Assembly: GCA_019118245.1 (NCBI GenBank)
Contig: DWZJ01000005.1
Location: 1-64,000 of the forward strand
Length of the DNA: 64,000 bases
Direction of reading: 5' to 3'
Source: Candidatus Oscillibacter excrementigallinarum
GTDB lineage: Bacteria > Bacillota > Clostridia > Oscillospirales > Oscillospiraceae
Position numbers and translations under genes: made by a program. Below are positions 1-11,352 of the stretch, in pieces; position 1 is the first letter of the stretch, and the number at the start of each line of letters is the position of its first letter. The notes under the pieces are model-generated. The model worked only from the letters and a program-made list of their open reading frames with translations. It was not told where the DNA came from and made no database searches.

Positions 1-838
1 GGATGCGCCCCCCATTGTCGTCGTCGCAAAGTCCGCTAAGCTCCGTTTCCGCCTGCGGCGAAAACTGCGCCCGCTCCCTTGCTCCTCCTCTCCCCACCGC
101 GCGGGGCGCGGCGGGGGCCCCTTTTGGTTGCGCCAAAAAGAAAATGCGCCGCGCCCGGTGGAAAAGAAAAAATGTTGAGCGCAAACTTGCACGTTCGTGC
201 AAGTTTGCTTAAATACGAGGGTCGGCGTGAGATGGTGCCTGCGGGTTTTCGATGACCTTCCGACGGGCGCGGCGGGGTGCGGTGGCAACTTGAATGCTGA
301 TTCCCGCGGCGCGGGTGCGGTGGTCAACGGGGTGCAAGAACGCATTTGACCTGCTTCTCTTTCCGCGCGTTCCGCTTCGCTACGCGCTCCCCGGGCGGTT
401 GTGGCGGCGTGCAGCACTACACAGGGCCGAAAGCCTTCCGCGTTCCTGTAGGGGCCGATGCCTTCATCGGCCCGTTGCACCAGCTCCCGCGCGGGACAGC
501 CAGCGGCAGCGAAAAGCGGCGCAGGATGTATCCCTGACTTCCCCGGGCCAAAGGGTCCCCCAAGGGTAACGCGTTTCCGTCCCTGACTACCGCGCGGGAC
601 CGCCAACCATCCCCCGCCGGCGGCAGGAGGTCTGCGCCTGCGCAGACCGACCCGCCGAAGCGCTTTTTCTCTTCCACCGGGCGCGGCGCATTCTCTTTTT
701 GGCGCAACCAAAAGGGGCCCCCGCCGCGCCCCGCGCGGTGGGGAGAGGAGGAGCAAGGGAGCGGGCGCAGTTTTCGCCGCAGGCGGAAACGGAGCTGAGC
801 GGACTTTGCGACGACGCAATGGGGGGTGCATCCCGCTG
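1..838. repeat. Composite non-coding repeat; inverted arms ~1-175 and ~660-838 with an inner module ~310-660 (may extend beyond the window start)
   Basis: The reverse complement of ~660-838 is nearly identical to 1-175 (cgcaaagtccgct.agctccgtttccgcctgcggcgaaaactgcgcccgctccc...). The inner module recurs inverted at ~3700-4145. Confidence 0.8.
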
Positions 839-1017
839 GACAAGCCCCCTGGCGGGAGCCAGACCCCCGAGGTCGCCGTCCGGCGGCCCGCCGATCAACC
901 CCGCAGCGCAAACTCTCCACATTTCCATGCTTTTCCGAGATTTTCTCTTGAAAAACATCCAAAACTAGAGTATAATACCCCTGCTGAATTTTAGAATTAG
1001 AATTGGAGGAACCTCTG

Positions 1018-1227
1018 ATGATCGAGATCAAGAAGGACACCATCATCGGTGACATCCTGGACGTGGCCCCCCAGACCGCGCCCATCTTCCTGTCCATCGG
1101 GATGCACTGCCTGGGCTGCCCCTCTTCCCGGGGCGAGACCGTGGAGGAGGCCTGCATGGTCCACGGCGTGGACTGCGACAAGCTGCTGGCCCTGGTGAAC
1201 GAGGAGGCCAACAAGAAGGCGGAGTGA
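1018..1227 (+). CDS. DUF1858 domain-containing protein
   Basis: MIEIKKDTIIGDILDVAPQTAPIFLSIGMHCLGCPSSRGETVEEACMVHG with the CxGC motif; ggagg RBS upstream of ATG 1018. Confidence 0.85.
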   Translation: MIEIKKDTIIGDILDVAPQTAPIFLSIGMHCLGCPSSRGETVEEACMVHGVDCDKLLALVNEEANKKAE

Positions 1228-1300
1228 TCTCCGCATCTGCGGGACGCATACGGGTGACTCCGTATGCGTCCTCCGCCGCAAGCCGGAACAGGAGGGAGCC

Positions 1301-2017
1301 ATGGCAAGACATCTGGAACTGACGCCCCGCCTGCGGCAGATTGCCGCCTGGGTCAGCCAGGGCGCGCACCTCGCTGATGTTGGCACGGATCACGCCTATC
1401 TGCCCGTGTGGCTGACGCTGCAGGGCCGCGTGGCCTCTGCCATTGCCAGCGATCTGCGCCGGGGCCCCCTGGACCGGGCCCGGCAGACCGGCCGGCGCTA
1501 CGGCGTGGAGGACCGCATCACCTACCGCCTGGGCAACGGCCTGGCGGCGGTGAAGCCGGAGGAGTGCGACACCATCGTCATCGCCGGCATGGGAGGCGAG
1601 AACATCGCCCAGATCCTCCAGCGGGCGCCCTGGACCGCGGACGGCGGCCACACGCTGCTGCTCCAGCCCCAGAGCCGGGCAGAATCGCTGCGGGCCTTCC
1701 TGGCGGAGAACGGCTATGCCATCCGGCGGGAATCGCTGGTGCGGGACCGGGGCTTCCTCTATCCCGTGATCGAGGCCGGGGCAGGGGAGATGCACCTGAC
1801 CCTGGGCCAGCAGTGGGCCGGGGCGGACCTGCTCTACGACCCTCTGGGGGACCGGTACATCATCGAGAAGATCATCCAGCTCCAAGCGGCGGCGTCCGGG
1901 TCCAACCGGGCGTCGGCGCCAGAGGCCCGGGCGCGGGGCGACTACGCCAGGGCCGTCATCACGGAGCTTCTGCAAATGAGAGAGGAGTGGCGTCATGCCA
2001 ACGGTCCGGGAAATTGA
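1301..2017 (+). CDS. trmK: tRNA (adenine(22)-N(1))-methyltransferase, TrmK family
   Basis: LADVGTDHAYLP and TIVIAGMGGENI SAM-binding motifs; adjacent to a Nif3-family gene. Confidence 0.85.
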   Translation: MARHLELTPRLRQIAAWVSQGAHLADVGTDHAYLPVWLTLQGRVASAIASDLRRGPLDRARQTGRRYGVEDRITYRLGNGLAAVKPEECDTIVIAGMGGENIAQILQRAPWTADGGHTLLLQPQSRAESLRAFLAENGYAIRRESLVRDRGFLYPVIEAGAGEMHLTLGQQWAGADLLYDPLGDRYIIEKIIQLQAAASGSNRASAPEARARGDYARAVITELLQMREEWRHANGPGN

Positions 2018-2786
2018 ACAGGCTCTGTTCCGCCTGGCCCCGAAAGAGGGGGCCCTGGACTGGGACAATGTGGGCCAGCTGCTGGGAGACCCGGACCGGG
2101 AGATCCGGCGGGTCCTGGTGGCTCTGGACATCACGGAGGCTGTGGCGGACGAGGCCATCGCCCAGGGATGCCAGCTGATCGTCAGCCACCACCCGGTGAT
2201 GAACTGCAAGTGGCTGCCGGTGCAGACCGTCCGGCAGGACACGCCCCAGGGACACCTGCTGCTGAAGATCCTGAAGAACGACCTGTCCGCCATCTGTATG
2301 CACACGAACCTGGACGTGGCTCCCGGCGGCGTCAACGACGCCCTGGCCGCCGCGCTGGGGCTGGAGGACCCTGGGCCGCTGGAGGGCACAGACGGGATCT
2401 GCCGGGTGGGACACCTGTCAAGTCCCATGCCTTTTCAGGCATTCGCCCAGCATGTCTGCCGGTGTCTGCGGGCCAACGGCGTCCGGTACGCCGGGGCGGA
2501 GGGCCCGGTGCAGAAGATCGCGGTGGGCGGCGGCGCCTGCGCCGACTACGCGGACGCGGCCATCGCCGCGGGGTGCGACGTGTTCGTCACCTCGGACCTC
2601 AGCTACCATGAATTCCTGGACGCGGAGGGGAAGGGCATCCGCCTGATCGACGCGGGCCATTTCCCCACAGAGGACCCGGTGTGCGCCGTGCTGGTGGAGT
2701 ATCTGCGCGGCCAGTTCCCGGGCCTCGACGTGTCCAAGTCCGCCTCCCACCGGGAGGTCATCCAGTATTACGTAGAAGGAGAGTAA
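1995..2786 (+). CDS. Nif3-like dinuclear metal center hexameric protein
   Basis: DNVGQLLGDPDREIRRVLVALDIT...LIVSHHPVMN...HTNLDVAPGGVND. Confidence 0.9.
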   Translation: MPTVREIEQALFRLAPKEGALDWDNVGQLLGDPDREIRRVLVALDITEAVADEAIAQGCQLIVSHHPVMNCKWLPVQTVRQDTPQGHLLLKILKNDLSAICMHTNLDVAPGGVNDALAAALGLEDPGPLEGTDGICRVGHLSSPMPFQAFAQHVCRCLRANGVRYAGAEGPVQKIAVGGGACADYADAAIAAGCDVFVTSDLSYHEFLDAEGKGIRLIDAGHFPTEDPVCAVLVEYLRGQFPGLDVSKSASHREVIQYYVEGE

Positions 2787-2792
2787 TATACC

Positions 2793-3530
2793 ATGTCCGG
2801 ACATTCCAAGTGGCATAATATCCAGAAGACCAAGGGTGCGGCCGACGCCAAGCGCTCCGCCGCCTTCACCAAGATCGCCAAGGAGATCATCGTGGCCGTG
2901 AAAGAGGGCGGCGGCTCCGGCGACCCCAACAACAACTCCCGGCTGGCTACGGTCATCGCCAAGGCCAAGGCCGTGAACATGCCCAACGACAACATCAAGC
3001 GCACCATTGACCGGGCCCTGGGCGCCGGCAGCACCGACAACTACGAGGCCGTCACCTACGAGGGCTACGGCCCCGGCGGCGTGGCCGTCATCGTGGAGGC
3101 CCTGACCGACAACCGCCAGCGCACCGCGCCGGAGGTCCGCCACGCGTTCGACAAGTGCAACGGCAACCTGGGCGCCCAGGGCTGCGTGTCCTGGTCCTTC
3201 GACAAGAAGGGCGTCATCGTCATCGACAACGAGGAGGGCGAGCTGGACGAGGACACCGTCATGATGGACGCCCTGGAGGCCGGCGCCGCCGACTTCGAGG
3301 CCGACGGTCCCGCCCTGGAGATCACCTGCGATCCCGACGCCTTCAACGACGTGGTGAAGGCTCTGGAGGGGAAGGGGTACACCTTCGCCAGCGCGGAGAT
3401 CGAGATGGTGCCTCAGAACTACATCACCCTCACCGGCGAGGGAGACGTGAAGAACATGGAGAAGCTCATCGACATGCTGGAGGACAACGACGACGTGCAG
3501 AACGTCTGGCACAACTGGGACAACGACTGA
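2793..3530 (+). CDS. YebC/PmpR family DNA-binding regulatory protein
   Basis: MSGHSKWHNIQKTKGAADAKRSAAFTKIAKEI hallmark N-terminus. Confidence 0.95.
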   Translation: MSGHSKWHNIQKTKGAADAKRSAAFTKIAKEIIVAVKEGGGSGDPNNNSRLATVIAKAKAVNMPNDNIKRTIDRALGAGSTDNYEAVTYEGYGPGGVAVIVEALTDNRQRTAPEVRHAFDKCNGNLGAQGCVSWSFDKKGVIVIDNEEGELDEDTVMMDALEAGAADFEADGPALEITCDPDAFNDVVKALEGKGYTFASAEIEMVPQNYITLTGEGDVKNMEKLIDMLEDNDDVQNVWHNWDND

Positions 3531-3540
3531 GCATCGCTGG

Positions 3541-3576
3541 ATACGGAGAGGACGGGGAGACCCGTCCTCTTTTCGT
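3541..3576 (+). terminator. Rho-independent terminator after yebC
   Basis: gagaggacggggagacccgtcctcttttcgt hairpin plus T-rich tail. Confidence 0.7.
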
Positions 3577-3689
3577 CTCCTAAAAAATAAACAAAACTTA
3601 ACTTTTGTGCATTTTCGAGCAAGAGAGGACCTGTGTTTTCACATGGCGAAGGGGCCGTCCCATTGGACGGAGAATTTCAGCCATGCTGA

Positions 3690-4345
3690 TGGCTGGGCAA
3701 TGCCCCCCCCATTTCTCTTTTGGTCTTGCCAAAAGAGAAACGGGCCGTGCACGGTCCAAAGAGAAAAAACGCCTCGGCGGGTCGGTCTGCGCTTGCGCAG
3801 CCCTCCTGCCGCCGGCGGGGGAAGGTTGGCTGCCCTTTGCGGCAGTCAGAGACGGAAACGCGCTGCCCTTGGGATGACTTTTGGCCCGGGGAGGTCAGGG
3901 ATACATCTTGCGCCTCTTTTCGCTGCCGCTGGCCGGTGGTTGATGGGGCTTCTGCAACGGGCCGATGAAGGCATCGGCCCCTACGACCGCCCAGGAAGCG
4001 CGTAGCGAAGCAGAACGCGCGGAAGGAGGAACCAGTGGAACACTGGTGACGGAAATACTGGGAGCGCCGCAGCGCGAGACAGTAAAAGAGAAGCTGGTCA
4101 AATGCGTTCTTGCACCCCGTTGACCTCCGTACCATCCGCCACGGGACGGCAGTATCGACCTCGCAGAAGAGAATAGCGTGCCCGAAGACAAGGCCAAATC
4201 GAAGCAGGCACTGATACGTCGACCCCGTCGCGCGCGGAGGGCCACTGCACCGGAGCGCGCTTAGCGCCGTTTTCTCTTCCACCGGGCGCGGCGCATTCTC
4301 TTTTTGGGCAAGACCAAAAAGAGAATGGGGGGCGCATCCCCCGTG
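3690..4345. repeat. Second copy of the composite non-coding repeat, inverted relative to 1-838
   Basis: catttctcttttggtcttgccaaaagagaaa... (3710) and ...ctcttccaccgggcgcggcgcattctctttttgggcaagaccaaaaagagaatgg (4270-4328) flank an inner module matching the reverse complement of ~310-660. Confidence 0.75.
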
Positions 4346-4430
4346 GAAACGGCCCCCTGCGGGAGCAGACATCCCTCTCTACCGCTGGTCGGTTGCCAAA
4401 ATCCGATGATTCGGGTACACTGGACCCGAG

Positions 4431-5462
4431 GTGATACACATGAACAAGGAGCGGCTGGGGAATTTCATCAGCGGCGAGCGGAAAAATCTGGGCCTGACCC
4501 AGAAGGACCTGGCGTCGGCGCTCCACGTGACGGACAAGGCCGTCAGCAAGTGGGAGCGGGGGATGAGTTACCCCGACGTGACGCTGCTGGAGCCCCTGGC
4601 GGCAGCCCTGGACCTGACGGTGGAGGAGCTGATGGCCTGCCGGCGGCAGGCACAGCCGGAGCAGAAAGGAGCGGAAGAGACCATGCAGAACCTATTGGAC
4701 ATCTCCCGGGACAGCGTGCGGCAGGAGCAGCGGCGGAGCTGGAAGCGGATCGCGGCGGTGCTAGTGCTGCTGGCCATCACCGCCGCCGTGGTGGCGTGGA
4801 CGAAAATCGTGGTGCCAGAGGACGGATATTACAGCATCGTTCTGAAAGAGACTGTGAATGGCAGGAACTACATCTATGTAGAGGACCGGGGACACCTGAT
4901 TCGGCTGAAGTGCGGGGAGGACGTGGACTTTGACGCCCTCACGCTGCGGGACGAGTGGGGAGACACCATTTCCTATCAGATGGACTATCAATGGAACCGG
5001 CTGACCCGCACTGGTACGGTGTCTGCCTGCGAGGACACTGGCGTCACTGTTCTGGGAAGTACCATGGATGCGACCTATGAGGGGGACTCCGGCAGTGTGC
5101 CGCTTCTCTTCGGTTACACCAGTGTCCAGTATCTCCGGGACGGCTACTACCCGGACCCCTACGCAGAGTCCGAAAATCTGGTGTTCTTATGTGACGTCCG
5201 GTATTGGCCCTATGATCCGGAGGAGCCGGCCCCCACCGGCGTCAACACCCGGGCAATCTTGGAGATAGAGGACTGCATCAACGCCGAGGCGCTGGACGTG
5301 GATGGGGACGGAGAGCCGGAGGTGGCCGTCCGCACCCGCTGGCCGGAAAAACCCTACACCGTTTATGACTATGTGGACGGAGAGATTGTGGAGACATGGC
5401 CGGACACTCTGCCGGAGGAGATTTTGGAACAGATGCGGGCCCCGTGGGAAGGGCGGTGGTGA
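4431..5462 (+). CDS. XRE-family HTH transcriptional regulator with TM segment and C-terminal extracytoplasmic domain
   Basis: ISGERKNLGLTQKDLASALHVTDKAVSKWERGMSYPDVTLLEPLAAAL HTH; AVLVLLAITAAVVAW TM; DVDGDGEPEVAVRTRW C-terminal motif. Confidence 0.85.
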   Translation: MIHMNKERLGNFISGERKNLGLTQKDLASALHVTDKAVSKWERGMSYPDVTLLEPLAAALDLTVEELMACRRQAQPEQKGAEETMQNLLDISRDSVRQEQRRSWKRIAAVLVLLAITAAVVAWTKIVVPEDGYYSIVLKETVNGRNYIYVEDRGHLIRLKCGEDVDFDALTLRDEWGDTISYQMDYQWNRLTRTGTVSACEDTGVTVLGSTMDATYEGDSGSVPLLFGYTSVQYLRDGYYPDPYAESENLVFLCDVRYWPYDPEEPAPTGVNTRAILEIEDCINAEALDVDGDGEPEVAVRTRWPEKPYTVYDYVDGEIVETWPDTLPEEILEQMRAPWEGRW

Positions 5463-5472
5463 GGTGCCGCCT

Positions 5473-5637
5473 ATGGAAACTCCTGCGTATCCCCTCTGGG
5501 AGCTGTGGGTGGACCCGGTGCGGCGGGTGGTCTCCTTCCACCCGGAGGCAGGCGGGCAGTATCTGGCCTTCCGGAGCCGGGAACTGTTTCTCCGCTGCAT
5601 CGACCAGTACACCGCGCAGCAGTACCGGTATCAATAG
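5473..5637 (+). CDS. small hypothetical protein (54 aa) downstream of XRE regulator
   Basis: METPAYPLWELWVDPVRRVVSFHPEAGGQYLAFRSRELFLRCIDQYTAQQYRYQ; starts 10 nt after the regulator stop. Confidence 0.6.
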   Translation: METPAYPLWELWVDPVRRVVSFHPEAGGQYLAFRSRELFLRCIDQYTAQQYRYQ

Positions 5638-5642
5638 GGACA

Positions 5643-5679
5643 AAAAGAGGCCCTGGCGTTCGCCAGGACCTCTTCTTGT
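5643..5679 (-). terminator. terminator of RNase P RNA
   Basis: aaaagaggccctggcgttcgccaggacctcttctt hairpin. Confidence 0.7.
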
Positions 5680-5681
5680 AC

Positions 5682-6255
5682 GAGCAAGACTGTAAGCCGG
5701 GTTCTGTATCAAACAGTCATCTATCTCGACGCATCGTTGCCGATACGCTCCAGCCACCCCGGGAGCGGCCGGGCCAGCCTTGGGGGTCGGGCCCCCAGCT
5801 CCCATACCGGTGTTGCTCCGGATAGAGTTTACAGCGACGGACAGTCTCCAGCCGTCGGGTGCGCTCTTACCGCACCTTTCCACCCTTACCGACAGAGCTA
5901 CTCTCTGTCGGTAAGGGTGGCTTACCGCTCCCTGCGGGAGCGGCCGCTGCGGCGGGCTGATTTCAATCGCGAAGAGGGACCCTTCGTCCCTCTTCACACA
6001 ACACCCCTGCGCTGTTCCGCGCGGGGGCGATTGCGCTGTTCGGGGAAGTTTCCCTCGCCCCGCTCCGCGGGGCATCGTGTTCAGCCGTCGCTGTTTCCCT
6101 GACCGATACAGAGTAACTCTGCCGGCGGTTTATTTCTGTTGCACTTTTCCTGAAGTCGCCTTCGGCGGGCGTTACCCGTTATCCTTGCCCTGTGGAGCCC
6201 GGACTTTCCTCACGGACGGCCTTTCGGCCTGGCCGCGCGACTGTCTGTCTTACTC
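5682..6255 (-). ncRNA. rnpB: RNase P RNA, bacterial class A, with enlarged P8/P9 region
   Basis: Minus strand contains GAGGAAAGTCCGGGCTCCACAGGGCA, CAACAGAAATAAACCGCC, GGTAAGGGTGGAAAGGTGCGGTAAGAGCGCACC and ACAGAACCCGGCTTACAG; the ends form a 9-bp P1 (GAGTAAGAC/GTCTTGCTC). Confidence 0.95.
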
Positions 6256-6299
6256 GCCCGTCTATTTTACCGGAATCCGGCGGGATTGTCAACGCCCGG

Positions 6300-6881
6300 T
6301 TACTCCGCGGCCTCCACATCGGCGGCCGTCACCAGGGCATCCCGCTGGAGATACCGGATGGCCCGCAGGGAGGCCGCGTGGGCCTCCGGATCAGAGCCGG
6401 CCACCGCGTCTGTCACGACCCGGATATGGTAGTCCCACTGGTGGGCGTCCGCGGCGGTGTAGTGGATGCACACGTCCGTCAGGCCGCCCACCAGCACCAG
6501 CGTGTCCACGTGGAGGCCCCGCAGCAGGATCTCCAGATCCGTGCCGAAGAAGGCGCTGTACCGCCGCTTGACCACCCGGTACTCCCCCGGCAGGGGGTAG
6601 GTGAGCCAGGCGAAGTCCGTGCCGGGGCTGTCCTCCAGGCAGTGGAGGCCCTCGGCGCCGTCCAGCTCCCGACCGAAATCCACATGATCCGCCCGGTGGG
6701 CCTCCTGGATGTGGATCACCGGCAGGCGGCGGGCGCGGAACACGTCCAACACCCGCCGGGCACTGCGGATGCAGTCCCAGGCGGGGTCCCCCAGATTGTC
6801 AACGGTCATGGTTTGAAAGTCCTCCTGCTGGATATCGACGACCAACAGAGCACAGTTGGTTCCCAGCTTCATGGCTGTCAC
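6300..6881 (-). CDS. cysteine hydrolase, isochorismatase family
   Basis: ALLVVDIQQEDF...LVLVGGLTDVCIHYTAADAHQWDYHIRVVTDAVAG. Confidence 0.85.
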   Translation of the reverse strand: MTAMKLGTNCALLVVDIQQEDFQTMTVDNLGDPAWDCIRSARRVLDVFRARRLPVIHIQEAHRADHVDFGRELDGAEGLHCLEDSPGTDFAWLTYPLPGEYRVVKRRYSAFFGTDLEILLRGLHVDTLVLVGGLTDVCIHYTAADAHQWDYHIRVVTDAVAGSDPEAHAASLRAIRYLQRDALVTAADVEAAE

Positions 6882-7129
6882 TCCTTTTTGATGATCTCAG
6901 AAGGGGACAGCCGGGTTCAGTCCCGGTCGAAATTGACACCAAGGCTCATTCTCATCACAGCGGCACTCCTTTCCGGATACTGAGGCCAGTATAACAAACC
7001 GTTCCCTTCCGAGCAACCCGGAGAAAAACCACCAGAAGAGGGACGGCCTGGTTGTAATTTTCCCCGGAGTGCGGTATAATTTTTATACCTGTTGATTTCT
7101 GCCGCCTGCGCGGCGTGAGGAGCGTACCC

Positions 7130-8506
7130 ATGAAGTTTGAGGAATATCTGGATTCCCTGCGGGGCAAGTCCGTGGCCGTCATCGGCATCGGCGTCAGCAA
7201 CCAGCCCCTGATCCGGCTGCTGCTGGACCGGGGCGTGGCGGTCACCGCCTGTGACAAAAAATCCCGGGAGGCCCTGGGGCCCCTGGGCGACGAGCTGGAA
7301 CAGCACGGCTGCCGCCTCCAGCTGGGGGAGGACTACCTGAAGGACCTGACGGAGGACGTGATCTTCCGCACCCCCGGCCTGCGGCCCGACGTGCCGGAGC
7401 TGTCGGCGGCGGTGGAGCGTGGGAGCCGGCTCACCAGCGAGATGGAGGTCTTTTTTGAGGTCTGCCCCTGCGGGGAAATCGCCGTCACCGGCTCCGACGG
7501 CAAGACGACCACCACCACCATCATCGCAAAGCTGCTGGAGGCCGCCGGACGCACCGTCCACCTGGGGGGCAACATCGGCCACCCGCTGCTGTGCGACACG
7601 CCGGACATCCATCCCGGCGACCTGGCGGTGCTGGAGCTCAGCTCCTTCCAGCTGATGACCATGGAGCGGAGCCCCCACATCGCCGTCATGACGAATCTGT
7701 CCCCCAACCACCTGGACGTCCACAAGAGCTACCAGGAGTATATTGCTGCCAAGGAGAATATCTTTATACACCAGACGGCCCAGGATATTGCAATCTTCAA
7801 TGCCGACAACGAGGGGACCTGCCGCTGCGCGGAAAAGGCCCCGGGCCGGGTGCGGTGGTTCTCCCGGAAGCGGGAGGTGGCGGACGGCGTGTTCCTCCGG
7901 GGCACGTCCATCGTCTGCCGGGGTCCCCTGGGGGAGCGGGTGGTGCTGGACACCGCCGACATCAAGCTGCCCGGCGTCCACAACATCGAGAACTACATGG
8001 CCGCCATTGCCGCCGTGGACGGGATGGTGTCCGATGAGACCATCCGGGACTTCGCCCGGACCTTTGGCGGCGTGGAGCACCGGATCGAGCTGGTGCGGGA
8101 GCTGGACGGGGTCCGATGGTACAACGACTCCATCGCCTCCAGCCCCAGCCGCACCATCGCCGGGCTCCGGTCCTTCCCCGAGAAGGTCATCCTGATCGCC
8201 GGAGGCAAGGACAAGGGCATCTCCTATGACGCCATCGGCCCGGAGATCAACGAGCACGTGAAGGCCCTGATCCTCTGTGGCGCCACCGCCGGGGTCATCC
8301 GGGCCGCCGCGGAGAAGGCCGCCAACTTCACCGGCCTGCCCATCACGGAGGTGGACAGCTACCCCGCTGCGGTGGAGCTGGCCCGCGAGACGGCGCAGCC
8401 CGGCGACGTGGTGCTGCTGTCCCCGGCCAGCACCTCCTTTGACCGCTTCGCCAACTTCATGGAGCGGGGCAAGGTCTTTAAGGACCTGGTGAACGCCCTG
8501 AAATAA
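7130..8506 (+). CDS. murD: UDP-N-acetylmuramoylalanine--D-glutamate ligase
   Basis: VTGSDGKTTTTTIIAKLL, GGNIGHPL, LSPNHLDVH, NDSIASSP, GGKDKG. Confidence 0.95.
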   Translation: MKFEEYLDSLRGKSVAVIGIGVSNQPLIRLLLDRGVAVTACDKKSREALGPLGDELEQHGCRLQLGEDYLKDLTEDVIFRTPGLRPDVPELSAAVERGSRLTSEMEVFFEVCPCGEIAVTGSDGKTTTTTIIAKLLEAAGRTVHLGGNIGHPLLCDTPDIHPGDLAVLELSSFQLMTMERSPHIAVMTNLSPNHLDVHKSYQEYIAAKENIFIHQTAQDIAIFNADNEGTCRCAEKAPGRVRWFSRKREVADGVFLRGTSIVCRGPLGERVVLDTADIKLPGVHNIENYMAAIAAVDGMVSDETIRDFARTFGGVEHRIELVRELDGVRWYNDSIASSPSRTIAGLRSFPEKVILIAGGKDKGISYDAIGPEINEHVKALILCGATAGVIRAAAEKAANFTGLPITEVDSYPAAVELARETAQPGDVVLLSPASTSFDRFANFMERGKVFKDLVNALK

Positions 8507-8542
8507 GGCCAGGCCGCCCCCGCATACAATGGCAGGAAGGGG

Positions 8543-9259
8543 GTGGCGCCCATGATCTGGCGCGGATTTTACTTCTACCGCCGGCGGATGGACCGGCGGA
8601 GGGTGCTGCGGGCCCTGCTCTTTCTCACCATGGCCCTGCTGCTGACGGTGCTCTTCATCGCCGCCACCCAGATGCGGCCCCTGCTGGAGAGCATGGCCAC
8701 CACCCGGGTGTCCAACACCGTCACCCGCATCGTCAGCGAGGCGGTGTACGAGGCCATCGAGCAGGGGGAACTCCAGTATGACGGCCTGGTGGCCTTTGAG
8801 AAGGACACGGAGGGCCACATCACCGCCGTGCGGAGCAACATGGCGGCCTTCAACCACCTGCAGGCGGAGATCCTGGACACCGTCCTGACCCGCATCAGCC
8901 AGGTGCCTACCGGGGATCTGTCCATTCCCATCGGCAGCCTGACGGGCTCGGCCCTGCTGGCGGGGCGGGGCCCCCGGATCAGCGTGCGGATGGAGTCGGT
9001 GGGCTCGTCGGAGGCCAACTTCCGCAACGCCTTCACCTCCGCCGGCATCAACCAGACGAAACACCAGATCATTTTGACGGTGGATGTCTCCGTCAGCATT
9101 CTGCTGCCGGGATTCCGCACCGCCACCAAGGTGTCCAACTCCTTCATCGTGGCGGAGACGGTGATCGTGGGAACAGTGCCGGACACCTACACCTATTTCT
9201 CCACAGACCCGGATACCTATGAAGAGGATCTGAAGGACTATATTCTGAACAACAGCTGA
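8543..9259 (+). CDS. yunB: sporulation protein YunB
   Basis: N-terminal TM, NTVTRIVSEAVYEAI, IPIGSLTGSALLAGRGPRISVRM. Confidence 0.85.
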   Translation: MAPMIWRGFYFYRRRMDRRRVLRALLFLTMALLLTVLFIAATQMRPLLESMATTRVSNTVTRIVSEAVYEAIEQGELQYDGLVAFEKDTEGHITAVRSNMAAFNHLQAEILDTVLTRISQVPTGDLSIPIGSLTGSALLAGRGPRISVRMESVGSSEANFRNAFTSAGINQTKHQIILTVDVSVSILLPGFRTATKVSNSFIVAETVIVGTVPDTYTYFSTDPDTYEEDLKDYILNNS

Positions 9260-11317
<2,058 letters not shown>

Positions 11318-11321
11318 ACAG

Positions 11322-11352
11322 GGAAGCGGGGGCTGACGCCCCCGCTTTTTCA
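11322..11352 (+). terminator. terminator after ligA
   Basis: agcgggggctgacgcccccgctttttc. Confidence 0.7.

Noticed and set aside
3-994. Several 60-296 aa ORFs with repeated 'SVSACGENCARSLAPPLPTARGA' peptide
   Set aside because: Both copies derive from the inverted non-coding repeat; no RBS or domain, and reading frames exist in both directions.
5278-6102. ORFs of 99-265 aa over the 5.7-6.1 kb region
   Set aside because: They lie on the RNase P RNA and are spurious translations of a structured RNA.
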